Below, in pieces: positions 1-8,804 of a DNA stretch of 45,371 bases. The notes below the pieces were generated by a model. That model was given only the letters and a program-made list of their open reading frames with translations, was not told the origin of the DNA and did no database searches. The stretch comes from a bacterium (GTDB lineage: Bacteria > UBP14 > UBA6098). The position numbers were made by a program, and so were the translations under genes. The stretch's first letter is position 1. The number at the start of each line of letters is the position of its first letter. The stretch covers positions 1-45,371 of the forward strand of contig JAGLDC010000062.1 in assembly GCA_023145965.1 (NCBI GenBank). Direction: 5' to 3'.

Positions 1-614
1 GGAAGTGTTTCTTCAGAAGCACTCCCTCCACTGGAAGCAAAAGCATATCCTGCGCCAAAACGGCCATCCTTAATCTCCATGCGCCACCATTTGTCGCCTA
101 CCTGCTCAATATAGACTCCATTAAATATGCCATTTACCCAGGATTCTTCGAGCTCAATCTTCGCCAATGTAGCAACGACATAACATGTCTGAGTATTAAA
201 AGAGGCAACATAATCAATAGCATTTGGAATGCCTTGATACTTTTCGATCCCGGGGTATAATTTTAGGGAAGTCACGGCGTAGTTTCTTCCTGCTATCTGT
301 GGGACTTCATAAACATCGCTAAGCCAAGTCATAATAAATACTGGTTCCATGCCCCATTCACCGGCTACAAGTGTGAACATAAGATGTGAATATTCCTCAA
401 CCGACTGATCGAGAATAGTATATCCTGTTAATCCGTCAAAATGCTGATAAACATTAACCTTATCCACATAAACGCGTGCTTGCGGGTATTCAAAGCGTTC
501 TCCGTTTAGGGTTAGACTTACCATGTAACCGCCAACAGGTCCCTGACACGAAGCCATCCAGAGAAAAAAGACCAACATCGAGGCAAATAATATTTTTCCA
601 TGTTTCGAGTTCAA
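1..614 (-). CDS. Putative secreted lipoprotein, C-terminus cut by window edge
   Basis: An open frame runs on the minus strand from about 614 off the left edge (at least 204 codons). The best start is TTG at 612-614, preceded by GAGGTG. It gives a short basic N-terminus, a hydrophobic stretch and a lipobox ending MASC, so the mature lipid-anchored protein would begin at Cys near residue 23. An ATG at 576-578 would remove the basic residues and leave a poor signal. The mature part is rich in Tyr, Val and aromatic residues and looks like a beta-sandwich domain. I recognise no family. A small hairpin (CTTCT-TTT-AGAAG) sits next to the ribosome binding site. The gene lies downstream of, and on the same strand as, the trkA-like gene, separated by about 120 bp with no strong terminator. 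Confidence 0.7.
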   Translation of the reverse strand, partial: MNSKHGKILFASMLVFFLWMASCQGPVGGYMVSLTLNGERFEYPQARVYVDKVNVYQHFDGLTGYTILDQSVEEYSHLMFTLVAGEWGMEPVFIMTWLSDVYEVPQIAGRNYAVTSLKLYPGIEKYQGIPNAIDYVASFNTQTCYVVATLAKIELEESWVNGIFNGVYIEQVGDKWWRMEIKDGRFGAGYAFASSGGSASEETL

Positions 615-735
615 AATGCACCTCTTCTAAAAGAAGTTTATAGGTCTTGGATCACGGGTTACGGAGTTTCATTTTGCCCACTATTCCCATCTAAAATGGG
701 ACCCAACAATCCAATACACAATAGCTAACATTCCT

Positions 736-1398
736 CTACAATTCCTGTAACTGCTCAACTTTATCGACCGCACCGAGAACAACCAATTTGTCTTCAGGAT
801 ATATAATTTCTCCGGCCCCCGGGACGACCACGACAGACGGTGTTGTTTTCGGATCTGAGCGTTTTATAGCAAGAAGCTCCACTCCATATTCCCGACGAAG
901 ATTTAAATCGATTATGGTTTTATTAGCAAAAATATCCGGAGCGACAATTTCGATTATATTATAACCTTCGACCAAAGGTATATGGTCAATAATATTCGGG
1001 GAAGCAAGATAACGGGCTAATTTTTGTGCCATTTCCTTCTCGGGATAGAGAACTTGATGAGCCCCCACGGCGCACAAAATACTGCCGTGCTCCGGAGAGA
1101 TTCCTTTAACGATGATTTTTGGAATTTCTATCTCAGAGAGGTTCAAAGTTACAAGAACACTAGCCTCGATATCATCACCCAGAGCAACGAGAGCAACATC
1201 GACCTCAGAAATTCCTATGCTTCCAAGAAAAGCCGTATCGGAAGCATCGCCGACAATGGCATGGGCAACATGCTCTCGCATATCGTCAACCCTCGTGCCA
1301 TTTTTGTCTATAGCTAAAACGGGCAGGCCTTTTTTGCTCAGTTCGGTAGCAACGGTTGAACCAAAACTCCCAAGACCTATAACTGCAAATTGACGCAT
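736..1398 (-). CDS. TrkA/KtrA-type RCK potassium channel regulator
   Basis: This 220-residue protein has the layout of a single RCK_N-RCK_C cytoplasmic subunit that binds nucleotide and gates a membrane K+ transporter (TrkH/KtrB type). The dinucleotide fold is visible as G8-x-G10-x-x-G13, with D31 at the end of the second strand and a VGDASD loop near residue 50. The C-terminal part from about 140 matches a TrkA_C domain. Its length equals KtrA rather than the doubled Escherichia coli TrkA. No KtrB/TrkH membrane partner is in the window, so the partner must be elsewhere. The start codon lies one base after the stop of the upstream phosphatidyltransferase gene, so it is almost certainly cotranscribed with recN and that gene. 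Confidence 0.9.
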   Translation of the reverse strand: MRQFAVIGLGSFGSTVATELSKKGLPVLAIDKNGTRVDDMREHVAHAIVGDASDTAFLGSIGISEVDVALVALGDDIEASVLVTLNLSEIEIPKIIVKGISPEHGSILCAVGAHQVLYPEKEMAQKLARYLASPNIIDHIPLVEGYNIIEIVAPDIFANKTIIDLNLRREYGVELLAIKRSDPKTTPSVVVVPGAGEIIYPEDKLVVLGAVDKVEQLQEL

Positions 1399-1399
1399 A

Positions 1400-2014
1400 T
1401 TAACTCTGTTTTTTTATGATTAATAAATCCCTATATCTGATAAAATAAATTCCTCCGGATATCAGAGTAAGTATAATCGATATTCCGAGTAATATCCACT
1501 TAGCTGTTTCCAAACCCATAAGAGATATAGCAAATGTGCATACCCAAGCAAGGGGCGTTACACGGCCAAAAATCGTTGGTGTCACAAGGGTCTCGTAATC
1601 GACCAAGATTCGCAAACCAAATACGAGTATTCCAAGATCACGAATGAAGATTGGAACGACGGCCCACACCGGCACGTATCCCTCGAAAGCCAACACTATA
1701 GCCACCGAGTTTATGACCAGTTTATCTACCACCGGATCCATCAATGCACCGACAAAGGAAATCTGTTTTAGGGCCTTTGCCAGCAAACCATCAAAAACAT
1801 CGCTGAGTAGCATATAAACACCGATAATCATAGAGGGCATCGGCCCATAGATTTCCATGTGGCTTAAAAACCAAAGCAATACAGGAAGGGCAACTATTCG
1901 GGAAAGAGTCATAAGATTTGGGATCGTAAGAACCCTGTCTGAATAAACGTTTTTTTCATCTTTGCCATGAAAGCGCTTGGAAAAATACTCTGTGTCTTTT
2001 ACCTTTTTTTTCAT
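1400..2014 (-). CDS. pgsA: CDP-alcohol phosphatidyltransferase (PgsA-like)
   Basis: This is a 204-residue integral membrane enzyme that would transfer a phosphatidyl group from CDP-diacylglycerol to an alcohol, most likely glycerol-3-phosphate. The family signature D-x2-D-G-x2-A-R-x8-G-x3-D-x3-D is present as D72, D75-G76, A79, K80, G89, D93 and D97. The usual Arg is Lys here, a conservative change. About five hydrophobic helices are visible. The N-terminus has an extra charged stretch of some 30 residues before the conserved IPNLMTLSRI segment, longer than in typical PgsA. The start overlaps the recN stop by 4 bp. The substrate (glycerol phosphate, another alcohol, or cardiolipin-type) cannot be fixed from sequence. 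Confidence 0.82.
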   Translation of the reverse strand: MKKKVKDTEYFSKRFHGKDEKNVYSDRVLTIPNLMTLSRIVALPVLLWFLSHMEIYGPMPSMIIGVYMLLSDVFDGLLAKALKQISFVGALMDPVVDKLVINSVAIVLAFEGYVPVWAVVPIFIRDLGILVFGLRILVDYETLVTPTIFGRVTPLAWVCTFAISLMGLETAKWILLGISIILTLISGGIYFIRYRDLLIIKKQS

Positions 2015-3630
2015 ACTTCAGTTAAAACATTCACCTCTCCCCCGTGCATCCTATTAAGTTCGTTTTTTCGTGCTACCTCGGATAGCCTCTCCAATTTAAC
2101 TTTTGTCCTTCCATTTTCTTCAAATTTTCTTATTCTAAAGTGAAGATCAGCGAGCCTTGCTATCTGTGGAAGGTGGGTGATTACCAGTATCTGGCCATCC
2201 CGGGCAAGGCGTTTAAGTTCCAGTCCGACTGCATTTGCGACATCTCCACCTATACCCGTATCTACCTCGTCGAAAACTGAAATACCATCGAAATTCTTTG
2301 ATTTTATAAGAGCTTTAATCGCAAGCATTATCCTTGAAAGCTCGCCTCCGCTGACTATCGAGGCCAGGGGCTTGAGTTCTTCGCCCTGATTCGGTGATAT
2401 GAGGAATTCCACATATTCAGAGCCTGTTGGGAAAAGCGCGAATCTCTCGCCTTTTATTACTATCGGACCATTCGTTTCTTTTTTCCTATCGAATTTAATT
2501 TTGAAACAGACGTTTTCCATCCCCAGCGGCGCAAGCGATTTTTGGATTTCCCGAGCGAGCAACGGCGCAGCCTTCTCGCGGCCTTCTCGAAGCAAGTCGG
2601 CCATTCCGACAAGTTTACCTCTTCTGTTAACTATATCCTTCTCGTTCGACATAGCTTCTTCCTCAAGCTTAGCAACCCCCTCTTCGGACTCTTTGATTTC
2701 GGAAAGATATTGTATAAGACCCTGAATATCCTTGTTGTATTTCCTTTCGAGTCGCTCTATTAGAAGTTGTCTTCCTCGAAGAAACTCGGCCTCTTCGGGG
2801 TCCACATTTACAGAATCGGCTATATCTGATATTTCACGGGATGCCTCGGTAAGGGCAGTTTGTGCGGTTTCGAGCATCTGGTTAATATCGACCGTCTCTG
2901 GAACAAGACTTGCAATATCCATAATTGCTTTTTCCGCATTCGCGATAAACTCGATAGCGTTGTTTTCGCCTTCGGAGATGGAGTTTAACGCCACATTGGC
3001 ACACTCGAGTATTTTCTCTACGTAATCTATCCGCAACAACTTAGACTTAATCTCCTGCCACTCCTCGACATCTAGATTGGCCTCTGTAAGCTCTCGTATT
3101 TCGAATTCGCGTAACTTCGACCTTTGCCGAGCAATCTCGATTTCATTTTTCAAATGCGAAACACGAGCTCTGATTTCATCGAGAGCGTGAAACTCTTTTT
3201 TATAAGCCTCAGACATTACCTGCAAACCTGCGAAACTATCCAGTAGGTCTATATGGGTTGTCCAAGCCAAAAGAGATTGGTTTTCGTGTTGTCCCAGTAA
3301 ATCTGCAAAATGAGCAGTCCTCTCGGCGAGTTCAGAGATAGTCACCGGGTGGTCATCGACCCACGCATAGCTCCGCCCGGTCGATATTATTTTATGCTTT
3401 ACCATTACAGTTTTCACACCGTTTTGGAAAACACCTTCGATCTGCGCCGCATTTTCCCCGGTCCTGACCTTGGTAGCATCTGCTCGCGCTCCGAGGAGAA
3501 GCTCTATAGCATTTACTATCAGGGTTTTGCCGGAACCGGTTTCTCCTGTGAGAACACAAAGACCTTCTTCGAGTTCGAATTCTGCGTAATCTATAACCGC
3601 AAGGTTTTCTATTTTTATTTTCCTAAGCAT
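2011..3630 (-). CDS. recN: DNA repair protein RecN
   Basis: This 539-residue SMC-like ATPase acts in recombinational repair of double-strand breaks. Walker A is G29-E-T-G-S-G-K-T36 near the N-terminus. The middle is a long Glu/Lys/Leu-rich coiled coil. The C-terminal half carries the ABC signature SGGELSRI (427-434) and the Walker B/D-loop block FDEVDTGIGGD (from 453). Length is close to the usual 550 or so. The ATG at 3628-3630 has no convincing ribosome binding site, and the predicted transcript start lies only about 4 nt upstream. It is first in the recN-pgsA-trkA-like operon and is transcribed divergently from dapA. Confidence 0.95.
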   Translation of the reverse strand: MLRKIKIENLAVIDYAEFELEEGLCVLTGETGSGKTLIVNAIELLLGARADATKVRTGENAAQIEGVFQNGVKTVMVKHKIISTGRSYAWVDDHPVTISELAERTAHFADLLGQHENQSLLAWTTHIDLLDSFAGLQVMSEAYKKEFHALDEIRARVSHLKNEIEIARQRSKLREFEIRELTEANLDVEEWQEIKSKLLRIDYVEKILECANVALNSISEGENNAIEFIANAEKAIMDIASLVPETVDINQMLETAQTALTEASREISDIADSVNVDPEEAEFLRGRQLLIERLERKYNKDIQGLIQYLSEIKESEEGVAKLEEEAMSNEKDIVNRRGKLVGMADLLREGREKAAPLLAREIQKSLAPLGMENVCFKIKFDRKKETNGPIVIKGERFALFPTGSEYVEFLISPNQGEELKPLASIVSGGELSRIMLAIKALIKSKNFDGISVFDEVDTGIGGDVANAVGLELKRLARDGQILVITHLPQIARLADLHFRIRKFEENGRTKVKLERLSEVARKNELNRMHGGEVNVLTEV

Positions 3631-3640
3631 AGACTATAGA

Positions 3641-3669
3641 AATTTAATTCGCAATAAACCATCTGTCAA
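3641..3669 (-). promoter_or_regulatory. Candidate recN promoter
   Basis: The minus strand reads TTGACA (3669-3664), a 17-bp spacer, then TAAATT (3646-3641): a perfect -35 and near-consensus -10. The expected transcript start is near 3634, only about 4 nt before the recN ATG, so the mRNA would be almost leaderless. Confidence 0.6.
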
Positions 3670-3712
3670 GAGCAGACATATTTAATTGAGATTATGGATG
3701 GTGTTAAATCTC

Positions 3713-3741
3713 TTGACTTTCAATGTGTCATGGCTTATTTT
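3713..3741 (+). promoter_or_regulatory. Candidate dapA promoter
   Basis: TTGACT (3713-3718), a 17-bp spacer, then TATTTT (3736-3741). Transcription would start near 3748, leaving a leader of about 15 nt that holds a strong AGGAGG site (3753-3758) before the ATG at 3763. It lies back to back with the recN promoter. Confidence 0.55.
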
Positions 3742-3762
3742 TTAATGCAAATAGGAGGATAA

Positions 3763-4629
3763 ATGTTTAACGGATGTACTGTTGCACTTATCACACCCTT
3801 CGATGTGTGTGGTAAAATAGATTATGCCTTACTCGAGACTCTTGCGGAGCTTCATCTGCGGGCGGGTACCGATGGAATCGTTTTGGCCGGATGTACCGGC
3901 GAAAGTTTCACTTTGACTGATACCGAACGCCTCGAGGTGTATAAAATAATTAAGGGCATTGTCGGTGGAAGAATAAAAATAATTTTAGGAACGGGCGCTT
4001 CATCGACTTCGGTAGCTCTTTCCAGAACGGAAGCCGCTCTCGAAATTGGCGCGGATGGTGCACTTGTTATTACGCCTTTCGGAAACAAACCATCACAGAG
4101 CGCACTCATCAACTATTTTACCGAGATTGCTAAGGTCGGGCTTCCAATTATTCTATATAATGTCCCGGGGCGAACGGGCACCTCTATCGCACCACAAACT
4201 GCTATACATCTTGCGGAAATCGAAAATATTGTTGCCATAAAAGAAGCCAGCGGCTCCTTAGATACAGTTAGCCGTATCCTTGGCAGTTCTGAAATGACTG
4301 TCCTTTCTGGAGACGATTCGCTCACCTTACCAATGCTCTCTATCGGGGCAAAGGGTGTTATATCAACAACAGCGAATCTCTTTCCGTTCGATTTCGGAGA
4401 AATGGTTCACTCAGCCCTCGATGGAGATTGGGCTAAGGCGGCAAGAATCCATCTTAAAATGTTCCCGGTTATGAAAGCGCTGTTTATTGAAGGTAATCCG
4501 GTCCCACTTAAGGCCGCTATGGTGGCCGAAGGGATTATAAAGCGCGAGGATTGCCGCACTCCACTCGCGCCACTTTCCGATAGCAACAGGCGCATTCTAT
4601 TGAAGACACTCGAGGACTATAGAATTTGA
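3763..4629 (+). CDS. dapA: 4-hydroxy-tetrahydrodipicolinate synthase (DapA)
   Basis: DapA condenses pyruvate with aspartate semialdehyde, the first committed step to diaminopimelate and lysine. The 288-residue TIM-barrel has the family landmarks: K160 (Schiff-base lysine, E. coli K161) in AIKEASG, Y132 and R137 in YNVPGRTG (E. coli Y133, R138), and the GCTGES pyruvate loop. Two E. coli triad positions differ: T44 is Cys44 and Y107 is Gly107 (TPFGNKP instead of TPYYNRP). The AGGAGG site and ATG fix the start. The stop overlaps the dapB start by 4 bp, which strongly supports the DapA assignment, though the altered active site leaves room for a divergent aldolase of the same family. Confidence 0.88.
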   Translation: MFNGCTVALITPFDVCGKIDYALLETLAELHLRAGTDGIVLAGCTGESFTLTDTERLEVYKIIKGIVGGRIKIILGTGASSTSVALSRTEAALEIGADGALVITPFGNKPSQSALINYFTEIAKVGLPIILYNVPGRTGTSIAPQTAIHLAEIENIVAIKEASGSLDTVSRILGSSEMTVLSGDDSLTLPMLSIGAKGVISTTANLFPFDFGEMVHSALDGDWAKAARIHLKMFPVMKALFIEGNPVPLKAAMVAEGIIKREDCRTPLAPLSDSNRRILLKTLEDYRI

Positions 4630-5414
4630 AAAAGATAAAGCTTGCAATAAATGGTGCAGCAGGGCGCATGGGCAGAAGGCTTATAGCACTTGCCGATGGC
4701 GATGAACGTTTTGAAATAGTGGCCGCTATCGAATCGATGGAACACGAGCTTATTGGCATCGATTGCGGTATCTTGGCGGGGATTGGGAAACTGGGGATTC
4801 AAATTTCCGAAGAATCCACACTATTTGACGTGATTATCGATTTTTCGACATTGGAAGGAATCGATCGAGCATTGGAAATTGCGCTTGAAAACAAAGCTGC
4901 AATAGTCAGCGGCACTACCGGGTTAACCCCTGAACTGCTCGATAAGATGACAATATCGGGTGAATCGATAGGGGTTTTCTATTCGCCCAATTTCAGCAAG
5001 GGGATTTCTGTATTAGCTTCCATGTCAGCCTTTTTGGCACATACCCTACCGGAAGCGGATATCGAGATAATCGAGATGCACCACCGGGATAAAGCCGATG
5101 CTCCCAGCGGAACGGCGCTCAATTTGGGGGAAAAAATCGCCGAGGCGAGAGGGGAGATTCTCGAAGATATTGCCGTCTATGGCAGAAAAGGCCATACGGG
5201 AAAAAGAATTAATCGAGAGCTCGGGATACATGCCGTTCGTGGTGGTGGAGTGATCGGCGAACATAAGGTCATCTTTTCCACACCCTATGAATCGCTGACT
5301 ATAAACCATTGCGCTCTTAATAGAGATTTATTCGTCGCGGGTGCGCTTCAGGCCGCCGCGTTTGTATTTGACAAAATTGGATTTTTTGGAATGCAGGACT
5401 TGATTCCCACCTAA
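4626..5414 (+). CDS. dapB: 4-hydroxy-tetrahydrodipicolinate reductase (DapB)
   Basis: DapB reduces the DapA product with NAD(P)H to tetrahydrodipicolinate. The 262-residue protein has the nucleotide loop G10-A-A-G-R-M-G16, the GTTG segment near 96-99, and the catalytic block EMHHRDKADAPSGTA with H152, H153 and K156. Its start is TTG inside the overlap ATTTGA with dapA, so the two are translationally coupled. Length and motif order match the bacterial family with no missing key residue. Confidence 0.94.
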   Translation: MKKIKLAINGAAGRMGRRLIALADGDERFEIVAAIESMEHELIGIDCGILAGIGKLGIQISEESTLFDVIIDFSTLEGIDRALEIALENKAAIVSGTTGLTPELLDKMTISGESIGVFYSPNFSKGISVLASMSAFLAHTLPEADIEIIEMHHRDKADAPSGTALNLGEKIAEARGEILEDIAVYGRKGHTGKRINRELGIHAVRGGGVIGEHKVIFSTPYESLTINHCALNRDLFVAGALQAAAFVFDKIGFFGMQDLIPT

Positions 5415-5424
5415 GGAGTTGGAT

Positions 5425-7308
5425 ATGCGTAATTTAATTTTCTTTTCGCTGATCGTATTATTTATTGGATCGGCGCTTGCTGTCGATTGGCCCACGCCAT
5501 CTGATTTGGAGGCCTATAGCGGGCTTTCAGGTAGAATCGATTTGACTTGGAATGCCGCGCCGCCGGTTTACACAAACGATACACTGTCATATGATACCGG
5601 CCTCACAGGTGGAGGCGGCTATGCAGACCTTGACAGTGGGTATTATTCGGTGCGCTTTTCACCCGCAGGACCTTGTAGTATTTTAACTATAAACTCATAT
5701 TTTTTCGCTGCCGGTGGTGACAGAATAATCCGTTACCATTTTTGGGATGTTTCCGAATTCGGCTTCCCAGATATATATGCCAACCTTGTTCCACCCATAC
5801 CCGACAACACTATCGGCACAGGTTGGAACAACAAAGATGTATCTTCGAGGGGAATAGTATTCGACGGTCTTTCAGACTTTTATTTGGGAATCGATAAACA
5901 AGACACTATCCCAGAACTCGGCATCGCTGTGGATGACACGATTGGTGCAACAGTTCGCTCTTATCGCACCGATTTCTATTATGGCGGAAATTTCCCAACC
6001 TCCGGAGACCTTTTAATCCGAGTGGTCGTCGTGTATTTGGAGGATCACTCGGTGGCAACCTTGACCGGAACTGTGGGTAAACTCGTTACACCGCTCGTGC
6101 CATTTGCCGAGCCTGAGGAATTTCTTCCTGAAATGCCAATTCCCGAGAGATTCGATGGAAGCCCAATTGCCATGGCTCCCCATGCGGCAACTTACCCGAC
6201 TTCATACTCGATATATCGAACTAACACATGGAGCGACCCTTTGTCTTTATCGTTTCATGCAACGATTCCCGGATCGCTGACTACATATTCAGATCATGGT
6301 GTCATCGATGGCAGCACTTATTATTATTCTATTCGAGCAGATTTTGATGGTGGCGTTAGCGCCATGCCCGATACTGTCTATGCAACACCTTATTCAGGAA
6401 CTGCTGCCACGCTTTATGATACCTTCATGGTCGATGATGGAACACCCGACGCAGGCGTTCATTACGAGGATGCTGTTCTCGCTAACAAATTCCATGTTGA
6501 CACTCGTTGCAAGATCATTCGCATCCAATATCAGGTGAATACTCCCGGTTATGGTATCCCGAAGGTATATTTAGCAGATGGCCTTGAACCCGGGCGCGAG
6601 GCGCTTGGCGAAGATACTCCATATGCACTCTCCGAAGGCTGGAACAACATTAATGTTTCCGGTTATCGTGCCTTTGTAGAGGGCGATTTTTGGGTCGGAT
6701 TGGAGATGGGCGGCGCTGTGGGATTGTCATTGGATGCCACAACCCCGGGCTTTGCTTGGGACAGATCGCCCGAGGGAATGTGGAATGAAATTTCAGACAC
6801 AACGTATTTTATTCGCGCAATAGTCCAATATTCAACAGATAATGCTTATTATCATCTCTATCCCGGTTGGAACGCGATCAGTCTTCCGGTTATACCTTCG
6901 ATGGGCCTTCGCGCAGACGATATTTTCCCATTTGCAGTGGGTGGCGAAATCTACGGCTGGGATGCAAATACTGCCATGTGGTCGGAAGCCGAGATGCTCG
7001 AGCCGGGAAAAGGTTATTTCGTTCTTTGTGCAAGAGATACTTTTTACAACATAAGCGGTATCCCAATTCACGAATACAACCTTCCTTGGGCAGGCCCTAG
7101 CTGGGAATTCATAGGAGGATTATCGGACTTTGGAGGTATCGATACGAGCGATATATCTACAACACCATCAGACCTATGGAGTTCGCCTCGCATAGCTTAT
7201 TATTGGGAAGCTGGTTCACATAGGTGGAATTTTAGTTCCAAGATTATGCCCTCATATGCATATTTTATTTTACTCAATAGTGAAGGATTGATCAACGCAG
7301 ATGATTAA
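5425..7308 (+). CDS. Secreted multidomain protein with FnIII-like domains
   Basis: This protein of about 627 residues begins with a classical signal peptide (basic MRN, hydrophobic core, cleavage after ALA near residue 20). The ATG at 5425 has AAGGAG (5413-5418) six bases upstream, while an in-frame TTG at 5419 is too close to that site. A fibronectin type III-like opening (LTWNAAPP) follows the signal. A second FnIII-like region near residues 255-325 has the typical YSIYR...YYYSIRA pattern. Near residue 475 comes the PGWNAISLPV segment often seen in secreted proteins of FCB candidate phyla. It ends without a T9SS sorting domain. It lies 10 bp after dapB and 26 bp before the next secreted gene, so it is probably in the same operon. 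Specific function unknown. Confidence 0.82.
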   Translation: MRNLIFFSLIVLFIGSALAVDWPTPSDLEAYSGLSGRIDLTWNAAPPVYTNDTLSYDTGLTGGGGYADLDSGYYSVRFSPAGPCSILTINSYFFAAGGDRIIRYHFWDVSEFGFPDIYANLVPPIPDNTIGTGWNNKDVSSRGIVFDGLSDFYLGIDKQDTIPELGIAVDDTIGATVRSYRTDFYYGGNFPTSGDLLIRVVVVYLEDHSVATLTGTVGKLVTPLVPFAEPEEFLPEMPIPERFDGSPIAMAPHAATYPTSYSIYRTNTWSDPLSLSFHATIPGSLTTYSDHGVIDGSTYYYSIRADFDGGVSAMPDTVYATPYSGTAATLYDTFMVDDGTPDAGVHYEDAVLANKFHVDTRCKIIRIQYQVNTPGYGIPKVYLADGLEPGREALGEDTPYALSEGWNNINVSGYRAFVEGDFWVGLEMGGAVGLSLDATTPGFAWDRSPEGMWNEISDTTYFIRAIVQYSTDNAYYHLYPGWNAISLPVIPSMGLRADDIFPFAVGGEIYGWDANTAMWSEAEMLEPGKGYFVLCARDTFYNISGIPIHEYNLPWAGPSWEFIGGLSDFGGIDTSDISTTPSDLWSSPRIAYYWEAGSHRWNFSSKIMPSYAYFILLNSEGLINADD

Positions 7309-7334
7309 TTAAAACTCAGATCAAAGGAGGAAAA

Positions 7335-8306
7335 ATGAAGGTTTTATTAGTTCTATCGAGTATCGCTTTAATTGCGGGTGCAGCGTTTTGTGGGACAGTT
7401 TTTGGTACCCTCGAAATGACCACGCCTTCCACGGACACAGCCTTCGTTATCGTTTTTCACGATTTCGTCAGTCTTTATGATTCCATGCTCTTTTACTCCG
7501 AGGCTTACCCTCCGGATTATGATTGGACAATCACCGATGCAGGCATCGTTGATGCATATAATTACAATGCGATGGCAATAGTCCCATCGAGAATACCACC
7601 CAACCCCGGGGATCCTGCAGGGCAATATCCCAGTAATCCCTTCCAACTCTCAGGCGGAAGCATAGCCGGTATTGATATAGCATTGGATACAATCGGCAAC
7701 ATTTGGGGTTCGATTACAGAATACGAAGGTGACGTAGATTCTCTGATGATTGGGCTTTATAATTATTACCCATATCTTTTGGGCCTTCCCCCAACATTGA
7801 CTTCAACACATCGAATAGGTGCCCTCGATTACCTCATAGAAGACGTCCCTGCTGGCGCTTATTCAGTGCGTGTTTGGATGGATTTAAATGGTAATAGCTA
7901 TTTCGATAGCACAGGAGCTTATAACGAACCATTCGCTTGGCTTGATAATGAAATGGGCGGTATCGCTCCGGTTGGTGGAGGTTGCATCAATGCCGCAAAT
8001 ATTTCCTTGCCATGGACAGGCGTTAAGGAATTAACAACGCTCCCAAATAGACTCGCTGTTTATTGCCATCCGAATCCTTTCAATTCAGTAGCAACTGTTG
8101 TTATTGTCGGCGCTGGGAATGGGCTATCGATAGAGGTCTATGATATCGCTGGAAGACATATTTCAACGATCGCGGAGAATTTCGTTTCTTCAGGGATTAC
8201 TGCTCTTAGATGGTATCCCTCCGAAGAGCTTAATAGCGGGAATTACTTCATTCGAGTTAGCGGTAACGGCCTTACGGCTGAAAAACAAATTACGCTAATA
8301 AAATAA
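7335..8306 (+). CDS. Secreted protein with T9SS C-terminal sorting domain
   Basis: This 323-residue protein has a signal peptide (MKVLLVLSSIALIAGAAFCG). A middle part holds a carboxypeptidase-regulatory-like segment (IWGSITEYEGDVDS ... GAYSVRVWMDLNGN). The last 85 residues or so form a type A sorting domain: CHPNPFN, then SIEVYDIAGRHI, then GNYFIRVSG and ITLIK at the end. Such tails direct export across the outer membrane by the type IX system. AGGAGG lies 6-7 bases before the ATG. It follows the other secreted gene by 26 bp and precedes the usp gene by 10 bp. I see no enzymatic motif; a surface-attached structural or binding role is inferred. Confidence 0.85.
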   Translation: MKVLLVLSSIALIAGAAFCGTVFGTLEMTTPSTDTAFVIVFHDFVSLYDSMLFYSEAYPPDYDWTITDAGIVDAYNYNAMAIVPSRIPPNPGDPAGQYPSNPFQLSGGSIAGIDIALDTIGNIWGSITEYEGDVDSLMIGLYNYYPYLLGLPPTLTSTHRIGALDYLIEDVPAGAYSVRVWMDLNGNSYFDSTGAYNEPFAWLDNEMGGIAPVGGGCINAANISLPWTGVKELTTLPNRLAVYCHPNPFNSVATVVIVGAGNGLSIEVYDIAGRHISTIAENFVSSGITALRWYPSEELNSGNYFIRVSGNGLTAEKQITLIK

Positions 8307-8316
8307 GTAGGAGATT

Positions 8317-8769
8317 ATGTTCACTAAAATATTATATCCAACGGACTTTTCCAAGAAATCAAACCACGCCCTCCGAGTGGTTAAAAAGCTTCAAGAAGCA
8401 GGAACCAAGATTGTCGTTCTAGTTCATTGTATAGACTCGCGCGAGATAAATACAATGGCAGATATGGAAGGTTTCAGTTCTATTCGATTCGGCGACATAG
8501 TGGGCGAAATACGTTCGGCGATGAAAAAAAAAGCCGCCAAACAACTCAAAGAAATTACATCTGATCTTGGAGAGCTTGGTTTCAAAGTTGAGGAACGACT
8601 CGTCGAGGGTATTCCATTTCATGAAATACTCCGTGTCGCCGATAAAGAATCTGTCGATGCCATAGTCATTGGTTCGACGGGCAAAGGTCTTATTTCGGAG
8701 ATGATCCTTGGCTCTACCTCGGAAAAGGTCGTTCGCGAAGCAAAAGTGCCGGTTGTCGTTGTAAAATAA
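8317..8769 (+). CDS. Universal stress protein (UspA family)
   Basis: This is a 150-residue single Usp domain. It opens with the typical ILYPTDFSKKSNHAL segment and ends with the ATP-binding motif G-x2-G-x9-G-S followed by the SEKVVREAKVPVVVVK strand. The presence of the glycine motif suggests an ATP-binding (MJ0577-like) member. An AGGAG site lies just before the ATG. It sits between the T9SS-tailed protein and the kinase-like gene with short gaps, so it probably shares their transcript. What stress it answers to cannot be read from the sequence. Confidence 0.92.
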   Translation: MFTKILYPTDFSKKSNHALRVVKKLQEAGTKIVVLVHCIDSREINTMADMEGFSSIRFGDIVGEIRSAMKKKAAKQLKEITSDLGELGFKVEERLVEGIPFHEILRVADKESVDAIVIGSTGKGLISEMILGSTSEKVVREAKVPVVVVK

Positions 8770-8804
8770 TGAGTTTATTGTAATTCGCCAGTGGGGAGAA
8801 TAAA

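Noticed and set aside
680-705. CCCAT-CTAAA-ATGGG hairpin after the trkA-like gene as a terminator
   Set aside because: Short 5-bp stem and no T-run on the minus strand.
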